From the NCBI GenBank assembly GCA_021234155.1, contig JAJEKV010000295.1, positions 62,001 through 126,000 on the forward strand: 64,000 bases of DNA. The letters are read 5' to 3'. The notes below the pieces were generated by a model. That model searched no databases, had not been told where the DNA came from, and worked only from the letters and a program-made list of their open reading frames with translations. Shown here one piece after another: positions 22,445 to 32,259 of this stretch. The translations under genes were made by a program, and so were the position numbers. Position 1 is the stretch's first letter. The number at the start of each line of letters is the position of its first letter. Source of the DNA: Isoetes taiwanensis. Taxonomy: Eukaryota; Streptophyta; Lycopodiopsida; Isoetales; Isoetaceae.

Positions 22445-22782
22445 GTCACTATGCTTGCTTTATCCATAGCCATGCATACTCGCTTGCACTATATCGTACT
22501 ATACTTTATACCTTCCCTAACTTTTGTGCTTTATAATTAAGCGTAATGAATGTTCAGGAATCTGAACTGTAATGGAGAAGTAAAAATGGTAAAAAAACAC
22601 GTAGCATCTTCTAAAAACACTTAGCATCTTCCAAATATAGCAAATTAATTCTTTCGTATAGCATCTTCCAGCTACACAATCAAGCAATCATTTTATTCAC
22701 AATATATCCGTAAGAATTCTTGTCTACTATGTACAGATTTCCTAACTCAAAGCGGATCATCCCAAAGTTTGGAGGAAGATCA
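22445..22782. other. Interval between MULE and alternative oxidase gene
   Basis: AT-rich, with no reading frame. It includes the likely AOX 3' untranslated region, and a short phrase AGCATCTTC occurs several times at 22603-22668. Confidence 0.4.
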
Positions 22783-24402
22783 TCAGTGGTAGCCTAAGGG
22801 AGCAGGAGCTTCCTTGAGTTGCCTTCCATGGCAGTGAACGTCCTGCACAATAAACATCATCCAATTGAGTATAAAAATCATTTAAATATTGCAAAGTAAA
22901 ACAAAAGTACAGAAGTTCTTGACTCCAATTTCATCTAAAAACTTCTAAAAGTTCTTGCCTGGGATTCTCACATTCCTAAAATTCTAAGCAGCCTATCAAT
23001 TTCCAATTTCAGCACGTGAATGTGGAGTTCAGATTCCAAATCTAAATCTTTAGCAAATTATAAACTGATACTACCCTAAGATTGTGCAAGGTAAATCAAT
23101 TCCAGAATTAATACAAAAACAGCTTTCATGGCTTACCGAGGCAAAATGGTTCACATCACGATGGTGGGCTTCATCAGCTCGAACAACCATAACTACATCC
23201 CGAAGGGTAGCATCTGCTGGCAACCTCCAATAATCAATGGCTATGGCGGGAGCAGGAACATTAGGAATGCTACCATTGTCAATCTGCTTCAAATACTGGG
23301 TATATGAATAAATTGCCTCTTCTTCCAGGTACCCAACAACACGGTGTGCAAGGCGAGGAGACAGCAAATATAAAAGGAAATATGCATTGAAGAATACTCC
23401 CTGCACTGTAAATACCAAAGCCCTCTCATACCATTTTGGCTGGGCTACTTCCATGAATGTCATAAGATGCATCCTCTCATTTTCTGCTTCTTCCAATAGT
23501 GCTTTTATCCATCCACCTGAATGCTCAAATTTTCTTAGAGATTTGCAGTGCAAAAGCATCCCCCCAACCATCCCTGGCACCGCTGCAACTGTTTCTAACA
23601 TCATTGCTCGGCACCCATATCGTTTCTGCAACATTTGTTCAGATCTTAGAAGTTTCAAATTAATTCTTCCTATAACCAATTGCGAAAACCATCCTATGTA
23701 TTTAAAATCAGTACCATCTGCATTATTTATGAGTACAATGATCCTGATTAATTGTTGTATTCTATATCTAATAAGCCGAACATACCCGGAAGAAGATGTC
23801 TGTTGGAATTCTCATAGCTTTCACACCGTAATAAGCAAGCTTATCTCCTAATGAGAGAGGTACTTTATGCCTCTCAAGATCGATGCTGATATCTGCAGTG
23901 TATGTATCAGATGGCTGCAAAAAGGAAAAAAAAGGATTAAAAATATTTCAAGATCCCCGAAACAAAAACAGGAATTAGAGCTCAGGAATCATGTCGAAGC
24001 AAGAAATTTCTTGCATACTTTGAAGCAATTCCAAGGCCAAGGGCTGCCATCTGGGCGCAAAGGCTTCTGAGAAGAAATCCCCCAATATTTGGCCACTTCT
24101 AAGGCCTTATCTTGACGCAAAGATTCCGACGGATTGGCAACGGGAGCGGAATTATCTGATTTTGCAGCTTCAGAATTTGGCAGATCGGCAGCAATCGTGC
24201 TTCGCATCCTCAGAAAAAACGGATAACCTAAAGATTGATAACTGAATTTTGGAGCGTGGCCATACGAATAAAGATTTCGAGCGGCAAAATCTGAGCCCTG
24301 GGCCACGGAAAAGGATCGGGAAAACAGGAGGGTTCCTGGCGGATTGAATGTCCTGACGCCGATGTGCAGGCAAGGCAAAAGCTTAGATCGAGCTCCAGAC
24401 AT
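22783..24402 (-). CDS. Alternative oxidase, mitochondrial (intact, four exons)
   Basis: Exons: 24402-24019, 23914-23786, 23625-23137 and 22842-22783. Each junction is GT/AG, with phase kept, giving 353 residues. Exon sizes 129, 489 and 57+stop match the conserved plant AOX structure. The protein oxidises ubiquinol and reduces oxygen to water on the matrix side of the inner mitochondrial membrane, without pumping protons. The N-terminus ([19 protein letters not shown]) is basic and suits a mitochondrial target peptide. Di-iron ligands are visible: LETVAAVPG (Glu), [10 protein letters not shown] (Glu, His), [12 protein letters not shown] (Glu) and [12 protein letters not shown] (Glu, His). PWPWNCF holds the Cys usually called CysII. 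The C-terminus APLGYH is typical. I chose the ATG at 24402 because it heads the leader; an in-frame upstream extension exists. It is the only clearly intact host gene here. The MULE lies 347 bp past its stop. Confidence 0.93.
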
Positions 24403-24589
24403 GGCTATGGTGATCGCCGGACTTAATGTGGAAAAGCGGAATGGAATTGGCAAGGCATACAAGGAAAGGCTAAAAAGGAAGGGTTTCTTGGGCAGCAAGA
24501 AAAGTGCTGTGTAATGTGAAGCTTCTTTAGGCTAATAGGACGAGGTGGTATATTCTAAAAGGTAAGGAAAGACTGCGCGCCCCCTTATA

Positions 24590-24960
24590 TTGTTTTATGC
24601 ATGCCGGCGCTAGTTAACATGGAGGCATGGTTGACATGTCTCCATGTTAACTCCCATGAAGCCGGTCGCTGGCTCGAATACCGTCGCCGATGCCAAAAGG
24701 GTGCCCCGGGTCCCCATACCCATTCCACAACATGGCAACTGGGGAGCTCATTCCGTCTCCGGAATGGAAAACGGCGCTCCAATTCCGCTCAGCAGGTCAT
24801 GAACAGGTAATCAGCCGCTAAATCCTTTCTCCCCAGTTGCCATGTTGTGGGGGGATGAAGCTGGGTCGCTGATTCCAGGACCTTCTCCCGGCTCCCGCCG
24901 GTCACAGGACCCCTGGAATCAGCTTCCCAACTTCCACCCCCCCATACATAACGCCAAGGT
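24590..24960. repeat. Cluster of inverted repeats upstream of AOX
   Basis: Three hairpin-like pairs are seen. GTTAACATGGAGG near 24614 pairs with its inverse near 24640. CCACAACATGGCAACTGGGG near 24727 pairs perfectly with CCCCAGTTGCCATGTTGTGG near 24831. GATTCCAGG near 24870 pairs with CCTGGAATC near 24912. No coding potential. It could be a decayed foldback element about 200-550 bp upstream of the AOX start codon. Confidence 0.55.
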
Positions 24961-25690
24961 AAGTGCGTCTGCATTCTAGCACAATCAATCGGAGATCATT
25001 CTTATCCAGAATGGTAAATCGCCCCCCAAAAACCGCTAGAATAAGGTAATCTTACCTTGACGTAGTGCAACAAGGAAGGAGTCATGCATTCTTGTGATAT
25101 GTAGAATCCAATCGCACCTTAACGTCGCTCCCAGATTCCACAGGTCATGTGGCTAGCAAAAATACCCTCCCCCTTCCTGTTCCACATCATGTCATGAAAA
25201 TTGCTAGGAATTCTTGCATGTCATATAGCCATTCTAGCCCCTTCTCGATCTACTTGATAGTAGGCTGCTTCTCCTCATGAATAAGATACGTCTGTGGCCT
25301 CTGTGGCCTTGGTTCAGGAAATTTCCAACACTCTTGTAACCCATCGGAACGATTCCAAAATTAGTTGTACAATTAGCAAGAAAACGTTTTCTTGCTAAGA
25401 ATAACATGTTTTCTTGGCCTATTGGTCTTGATGGGGGAGAGGAAGGGGAAACTATGCCACTTGTCACATTTTGTGACATGCATTTTTCTTAGAATTGTCA
25501 ATGCATCCTCAAGGTCCATGTGCCATGATGCATTAGAGTTGTCAACACATTATGAATGCCCATGTCACACGTAAACTTACATATAGCTTTTTTATTGAAG
25601 GATGTATAGTATCTTATCTTAACATATATAAACATTAAGGGCACGATTCCTTTGGCATATTCTAAGGTGATGCTTGCCTCTAAAGAGGCC
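24961..25690. other. No gene seen
   Basis: Mixed-composition sequence with no recognisable frame or repeat beyond short A/T runs. Confidence 0.4.
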
Positions 25691-26056
25691 ACGTTTTTCC
25701 GGAAGGAAAAAATAGGGATAGAAAAAAAAAGGCCAAAATAGTAGTGAAAGTCGAAAATGTTAGGACGTGTCGGAAGCCAGAGAAAATGGAACTGAAAGGA
25801 AAAAATCGCGCGGATTTGATCTGGACGGAACAGTGTGGACTGGATTTGATTGCTGTGCAGCTGGACGGCGATGGTTTGCAGATGAAGAGGTGTCGTCTTT
25901 GTGTTTTTTTGTTCCAGTTGTGTTATATTGTATTATAGATAAGATTCTAGCAGGGCAGATCTGCTGCCAGATTGCCACAGTCTCTGGACGAATTGCGGTT
26001 GGACAGAGATATCCGGTGGATAGTTCTACGTGTAAATGGTTTTTTGGCTTTCTGTA

Positions 26057-26067
26057 GGTATAAATAG
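26057..26067 (+). promoter_or_regulatory. Possible TATA box upstream of the beta-galactosidase remnant
   Basis: GTATAAATAGG followed about 30 bp later by TTCAGTTCATTCACC, a plausible transcription start. The galactosidase catalytic half is missing downstream, so this may be an unrelated promoter or a retrotransposon LTR fragment. Confidence 0.3.
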
Positions 26068-26334
26068 GCTTAGATTGCCCAAATTTTTTCAGTTCATTCA
26101 CCGTGAGATAATTCATACACAGCGCTGGTTGATATAAGGTATGTCGCCTGTAAATTCCCTTGCTTTTCTTTGATTCTGTGTAATTGTTTTAATACTCAAG
26201 ACAAGATAGAAGCCACGATGCCAAGCTTCAATATAGCTACTGAGAAAATCCCCGACAACAGTCTTGAACATTGATTTACTAAAACATTGTTGCTAGGAGT
26301 CTTGATAATTTTAGAATATAAATTGCAGGTTAAT

Positions 26335-28215
26335 CAGCAAACCACAATAATGGCTGTGGAACTTCATAGTGTGCTTTCTTCACAAAGACAACGCAGTTTC
26401 AACAGTGAAATAGTGTCAGGATTGGACTGGGAGGCACTTGATAGAGAGGGAATTTTATAAGAGCATCGGGACTTATTGAGCACTTAAAAGCCACTAAAGA
26501 TACCACCGATTACCTGTGGTACATTACTAGGTTTGTGAAGCGTTCCTTTTTGAGATGATAGTTTCACTACTGTAGTTTTGCTAATAAACGTTCTGGGTAA
26601 CAGTGTGCAGGTTTCTGAAGCATCATGTGCTCTGCTCACAGTTGAAAGCATGAGGGATGTGCTTTATATATATGTCAAACGGGATACTTGCAGGTAATGA
26701 TTATTCACAGTTTATGAAATTCATTTTCCATTAACTGACTTTTAATTTTTCTTTATCTGTAGGAAGTGCAAATGCAATCTCTTCCAGTACTATGTATACC
26801 CAAGTTAACCAACCTATCAAGCTAAATGCTGGGACAAACACGTTAGCATTATTATGCACAACAGTTGGTCTTCAGGTAAGAAACTTTTTGAAGGAGAAAT
26901 AGCATAGTTGACAATTTCTTTTCGGGGCCAAATTTTCTTACAAATCCTTTGTTAGTTGCAACTAGAGGGAACGTAATTTCTAAGCTAGGTATGTTGGACA
27001 TAAACCTCTGATGCACTCAAATCCGTATTTGGCATCTAGTCTGCAATACCACTCTAGCCTGTTCCTAAGTCCTTTCTGAGAAACCTGTACCTTGGAACTG
27101 ATCCTCATCTAAGAGGATCCCATATGGAGATGATCACGTATTGTAGAGGTTCTTGTGTCGGAGGTTTTTGTGTCAGTGCTTATCTTATTTATACTTGAAA
27201 CTGATCAATTAATGGGAATTTGGCAAAGAATTATGGGAAAGGGTTTGAGACATGGAGTGCTTGATTCAACGGGTCTGTATTTTTTAGAGGAATTCTATCT
27301 AGAGATATGAACTTGACCTCGCGAGAATGGACACACCAGGTATCTTCCTGCTCTGCAGCATGTACTTTACATAATAAATAACACTATGCTTCTATACTAC
27401 TTCAATATTTGTGAGCTAATGGGTAGGTTCGTATGCTTTGATGCATAATGAAGGATCTGCCAGCATGTCATGGAAGCTTTTATCTATTTCCAGGAACCAA
27501 TCTCTAGTTTGGTATAAGGTATGGTATTCTTTTTTCAATGCTTGGTACACAGCATATTGTTTTTGAAATATGCTGGTTGATAATCTGTTATCTCTGTTTG
27601 CAGGCTAGGTTTGATGCTCCTCCTGGTTCAGATCCAGTTTCAATAGACCTAGGTAGCATGCGAAAAGGTCAGGCTTGGGTTATGGACATAGTATAGGACG
27701 CTTCTGGCCATCAATATTGTCTCCACAAACAGGGTGCCAATCATGTGATTATTGTGGGACTTATAATTTGTCAAAATGCTGAACCGGCTGCGGGCAACCT
27801 TCTCAGCAATTGTGAGCAAACACTTCCGTAGCTAAATATGATGCTAATTTAGAATGTCAAAACCTGTTAATTATGTATAGGTTTACGAAGGATTGGTCAG
27901 TCATTTTTCCTGAATAGATTTCACAGACCAGACTTTTCTCTGTTTTAGTTATGGGCTAAGTAGCTTTAGGGAGGTCATTTTTGTTTGGTACAGTAACACT
28001 GCAAGTAGACTGGGCATTTCAGATACTTTAACATATAGGACTATAGTATTCCGCTATGTAGTTACTCTGCCATGTAAGATTACTCATGAATTTCGCATGT
28101 TATAGGTATCATGTTCCACGAGCTTGGCTCAAAGACACTGGAAACCTTGTGGTATTGCTCGAGGAAGTTGGTGGTGATCCTTCTGGAATATCAATAGGAA
28201 CATGCCCACTAAATC
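26335..28215 (+). pseudogene. Beta-galactosidase (GH35) pseudogene, 3' half
   Basis: Exon-sized blocks with introns between them match the part of plant GH35 proteins after the catalytic barrel. They are: LKATKDTTDYLWYIT near 26480; TVESMRD-like near 26640; TQVNQPIKLNAGTNTLALL at 26800-26870; NYG-FETWSA with SREWTHQ at 27225-27340; LHNEGSASMSWKLLS-like at 27430-27520; ARFDAPPGSDPVSIDLGSM at 27604-27660 followed by GQAWV and a CG-C-TGCGQPS-like segment; and [20 protein letters not shown] at 28107-28170. Frameshifts and stops (for example near 26455, 27270 and 27690) kill it. The catalytic N-terminal domain is absent. Introns are retained, so this is a DNA-level duplicate or relic, not a processed copy. 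Confidence 0.8.
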
Positions 28216-28790
28216 CCAGTTTCAGTCATGTATCAAACAGTTATCGCAACCTTATCTCATGCATTTCCACCTGTACATGCTTCCTTTTGATTTGTGCTTT
28301 TCTGCATGTACATTGAAGGACTTTATTTTCCAAAAAAAGGTTGTCATTGAAATTAAGATATTAATCAGTAATATACACTTGCATCAAATTAAACCACATA
28401 CTAGTTATGGTCATAAGGTGGAAATACACTCCGTCCAGCCCTAACCCTAAACCAATAATCTCGGCCTTGACTCTTAACTTGGGCTGTCAGATCTGGATGG
28501 GCGATTTCAACAGTTCGAATAGCACTTTGACACACACCAGATATGGGATATATTAACTATATATAACTTTTTTATAAATTATCAGCCAAAATTTTGTCGG
28601 GTAGAATTCGGGCGTTATCCCGAAGGGGCAGGTGATTCTGCTGGAAATCGTTTCAATCTTGCAAATCGGCGCGCTCAGTTCATCTGAGGCGATTTGTTGG
28701 TGGCATCCCCGATTTAAGGGGTGCTCACCTATTTAGTGGTCTAGTGCCACTAAATTTGTGACATTTTTTACTATATAGCAGGCCCAGATG
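28216..28790. other. No gene seen
   Basis: AT-rich. A short segment at 28600-28690 reads like part of a reading frame (RYPEGAGDSAGNRFNLANRR) that I cannot place. Confidence 0.35.
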
Positions 28791-28810
28791 CAAGATTTGA
28801 TTGATGAGCA

Positions 28811-28918
28811 TATGAATAGGGCTAAACATTTAATTGAAAGAGTATCTAAGTCAGATATGGCCAATGGAGCGGCTAAACATTCAATTGAAAGAGTATCTAA
28901 GTCAGATATGGCCAATGG
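28811..28918 (+). repeat. Tandem duplication, two ~51-bp copies
   Basis: GGCTAAACATTTAATTGAAA... and GGCTAAACATTCAATTGAAA..., each ending GATATGGCCAATGGAG. A related phrase, GGCCAATGGG, recurs at 29029 and GCCAATGGGG at 29103. Confidence 0.8.
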
Positions 28919-29227
28919 AGTGGGCCAAGGAGAAGAGATCCACACTAGATGGCTAATGGGGTGGGACATATATGTGGTTTAAGATAAGAGAGGAGAAAAA
29001 CTGAATTAAAATATACATATTTGAAAAATGGCCAATGGGTGGTGGCTCGTATATGGTTCAAAAATAAATGTTAGGGTGCTAAAAATATAAGCTTGAAAAA
29101 TAGCCAATGGGGCTGACCCCATGTGGTGTTGGGGGATAACTCTGACAAGCATAGTCAAAAAGTCACCTATTGTAGGGCATGAGCACTATTTAATCGGGGC
29201 TTCGCTCCACTTTCCCAAGAATCTGCC

Positions 29228-29735
29228 ATGGCCGGCCAGCGCCAAGCTCGTAGCCTGTTTCATAGTCGCATTTTGCATATTTATCCTACCCGTCTTGGCT
29301 CAGCTTCAATATGATTACTATGCAAAATCTTGCCCTTCTTTGGAGAAAATTGTTCGGGATGAATCTTACCAGTTTTGGAACTTCCTTATGTTCCATCTTA
29401 AAACATAACAAAAAAAAGAGAAGGCAATTCCCACAAGGGAACAAAATGCATAAGCTTTTTCATCTTATAGCCTAAAAATGTGACGGTTCTATCCTTTTGC
29501 GAGGCGCGGGCTTAGAATTGGATTCTGCAAGAAATATTGGCTTAAGAAACCTAACGTGGTTTGATGTGCGAAAGGAAAAGGTAGAGGCTGCATGCCCTGG
29601 TGTGGTGTCATGTGCAGATCTGGTGGTTCTGACAGACATCCAAGATGTTGACACGTGTCCCCTTGAAGGGTTGGAAAAAACCTGGCTCGGATGGTCCCAT
29701 GATTCGCTGTGCAAACAGCACCCAAAATAAACACC
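29228..29735 (+). pseudogene. Class III peroxidase pseudogene
   Basis: A hydrophobic signal-peptide-like segment (KLVACFIVAFCIFILPVLAQ) leads into LQYDYYAKSCPSLEKIVRDE, the typical N-terminus of secreted plant peroxidases (29250-29365). The frame then breaks. At 29500-29640 it resumes with LELDSARNIGLRNLTWFDV and EKVEAACPGVVSCADLVVL, the central conserved region, and decays. The distal-His block (RLHFHDCF in the family) and the whole proximal half are missing, so the product cannot be functional. Confidence 0.8.
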
Positions 29736-31040
29736 ATTGAATATAAATATTTGTGGTAGCTGCGCTATTGTTTTGTAGATTATTGAGGGCCCTTCTTTTT
29801 TTAGCCTTTTTATTATTTTCATATGGTCCAAATTCATCCATGGGTGTTTTATAAAAATGACTAAAACCCAAATGTAAGTACACCAAGACTTCAAAATGCG
29901 TCTAAAATACATAGCTACTTCTTGATGTTAGTCAGTTGGCCAGTATGCTCGGGTAAATGTTTAGCTATACCGAGTTGATGCCGAAGAAAAAGGCCTTAAA
30001 GTTGTGTTCATGTTGATAGCAATAATACGGCATTTATATGAAATAAGGCCTTTGTTGCCCTTTATTATGTTATCGACATATCGTAGCAAGCAAACAATAG
30101 AGGAAGAATCTCTAGCTTGCAATTTCTTATGCACCTTTAGTTCCCGTCTCTGTTATCTGAAGTTTCCTTCACTACCACTTCTTTTGTGTGCCATCTTGCA
30201 GTATATAAGACCAAAAATGAAACATTTTTCAAACTACATATTCTCTGCACATCCATTAAAGGTGCATCTTCATTATATAGAGATCAATGTTCCTTAATTT
30301 CGGCATAATGCAATTATCTTTTGTGTGCAGAGATGGCACAGATGAAAGAAGACTACGTCATTTATGGATGGTGGATGAGCACCTTTGGTAACTCACCAGC
30401 CTTCGTGTCGAAAGATGCTATATTGGAGATCCCATCTTCAGTTATAGATCATGTTAAATGTGATGTTTAATGTATTGTAAACCCGTAAACCTTCGATAAC
30501 AAAAAGTAATGATCGACGATGTTAAAGTAATAGATTAAACTAAATAAATATTGTACTGTATAATTTCTAAATAAAGGTGAGAACTGCATGAGTTTTGAAC
30601 GAAAGAAATGTTCGCGTTCTTATAATAATTTGTATGTTAATCCTATTATCATATTTCGTAGTATGTTAATCCATGGTAGTGGGTTATAGCACCTATTTAT
30701 CATATGGGCGCAAAACAGATGGCAATTGTGAAGATTCGACTCCTGCATGTTCTTTCGCATCCTAAGAATGTCCAGAATTGAGAACTATTCGACTTCGCAC
30801 AAAACGTTTTTTTGCAGCAAGTTGGAGGAGAGAAATGTTCGCGGCGGCCGTAAGGCCGCCGCGATAAATTTCTTGTACATATAATGATTGCCATTGCTGG
30901 TTCCTAGAATATACAGCTTCAGTTGTCACAGTTGAATGTCCCCACTTCTTTCTTGAATAGAATTTCGATGACCTTGTTGTTTAGTATTTCTACAACCCAA
31001 ATGTAAATGGAACACATTCATTGACTACCTGTTTCATCCT
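29736..31040. other. No gene seen
   Basis: AT-rich with scattered stops on both strands; no recognised motif. The one feature is the palindrome at 30840-30863. Confidence 0.4.
30840..30863. repeat. Perfect GC-rich hairpin
   Basis: CGCGGCGGCC, loop GTAA, GGCCGCCGCG: a 10-bp perfect stem in an AT-rich neighbourhood. The flanks AGAAATG.. and ..AATTTCT extend the symmetry imperfectly. Confidence 0.7.
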
Positions 31041-31044
31041 TTAC

Positions 31045-31230
31045 CACAACTCACTTTCAAAATATCCATCACACAAGGTGCATGACATGGTGCTCGAAGG
31101 GCTTAAAAAGGTGCCCCCACAGAACCAGCCACAACTCACTTTCAAAATATCCATCACATTTGCAATGTGATAAAGATCACCAAGGTGCATGTCATGGTCC
31201 TCGGAGGGCTTAAAAAGGTGTCCCACATAA
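31045..31230. repeat. Tandem duplication of about 90-110 bp
   Basis: CCACAACTCACTTTCAAAAT followed by CACCAAGGTGCATG..-type sequence and GGGCTTAAAAAGGTG occurs twice (from 31045 and 31129), the second copy with a ~25-bp extra segment. Confidence 0.7.
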
Positions 31231-31806
31231 CCAAACAATTATTTACTGTCATTATGAGACGAGGAAGCAAACAATATTTCTACCAACAACAATCTAAAAT
31301 AATCCTAACATATAAACAATATATGACAACGTCAAATTGAGTGCACTAAGTACATTGAGTTCCTTTTGGAATAATTGATAGTTCACTTATGGTCAAGATA
31401 GTTTTATCCCAGATTTGTAAGGGAGGGTGCCCAGTACCAGAACAGGGGCCCTAACATGGCGCACCTTTATGGCACACTTTAACGGCCAAGATCTTCCCAT
31501 TTGAACTTTCTTTCCTTCCTTCCTTTTGGACTTTTGATTTGGATGGCCAGGATCTTCCGGTTCTACTATTTTCATATATAATAAAAAATCTTTTTTCAGG
31601 GGAGGCACGAACCAACATCTTTGTAAAAAGCTCAGTCAAACCTTTAATTTGACTATTCATATGTCTCATTCTGAGCTTGTTAGGACAAAAAACGAATGTC
31701 AGGATACCTAACTGTGCCATGTTGGGCAAAAAAGGGGGTCACTTTAGGGCCTCATAACTTTTGCTACAGGGCACCGGAGTGGGAGATTTTAGGGTCACTA
31801 GAAAGA

Positions 31807-31827
31807 GGGTAGAAGCATGAAAGGGTG
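31807..31827 (+). repeat. Left terminal inverted repeat of the candidate transposon
   Basis: 21 bp beginning GGGTAGAAGC and ending GAAAGGGTG, identical to the complement of 41176-41196. Beyond it the two ends diverge. Confidence 0.65.
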
Positions 31828-31989
31828 ATTGAATTTTTTTGTATATTGATGTAAAAATTTGAACTGGGTTAAAGTGTTTGTAATGTACATTTTGAATTTT
31901 ACATGGAGTTGCCTATCATTAATAAAGGCGGTTGACGTACAATATTCTCCATAATTATACCAAATCCTCCCGAAATCTTGTACTAGCTT

Positions 31990-32035
31990 CTCTATCAATA
32001 AAATCTAAATATCTTGAAAAAAAAAAAAAAAAAAA
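31990..32035 (+). other. AATAAA signal followed by a poly(A) run
   Basis: CAATAAAATCTAAATATCTTG is followed by about 21 adenines (32016-32036), the layout of a polyadenylated transcript 3' end copied into DNA. It lies just inside the candidate transposon, so a retro-inserted fragment may sit there. Confidence 0.5.
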
Positions 32036-32259
32036 ACTTTGGCGCACATTTTGAACTTTACTCAATCGATCAAACATGGCTCCGGATTCTACCCTCAACG
32101 AAAACTTGGCCCGAATCGATTATAGCTGCTCTTAAATCGAATGCATTTCAAGAAACAAATGTATCTTGAACAAATTGAAATCCCTTTCCTTCAAGCAAGA
32201 TAATACAAATCCCTTCAAGCAAAGAGTACAAATCGGTTAATAATCGATTTCTTGTGCGG

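Noticed and set aside
25760..26116. Overlapping frames of 96-118 residues on opposite strands
   Set aside because: Neither shows a motif; the plus strand here looks like promoter or leader DNA with a TATA box.
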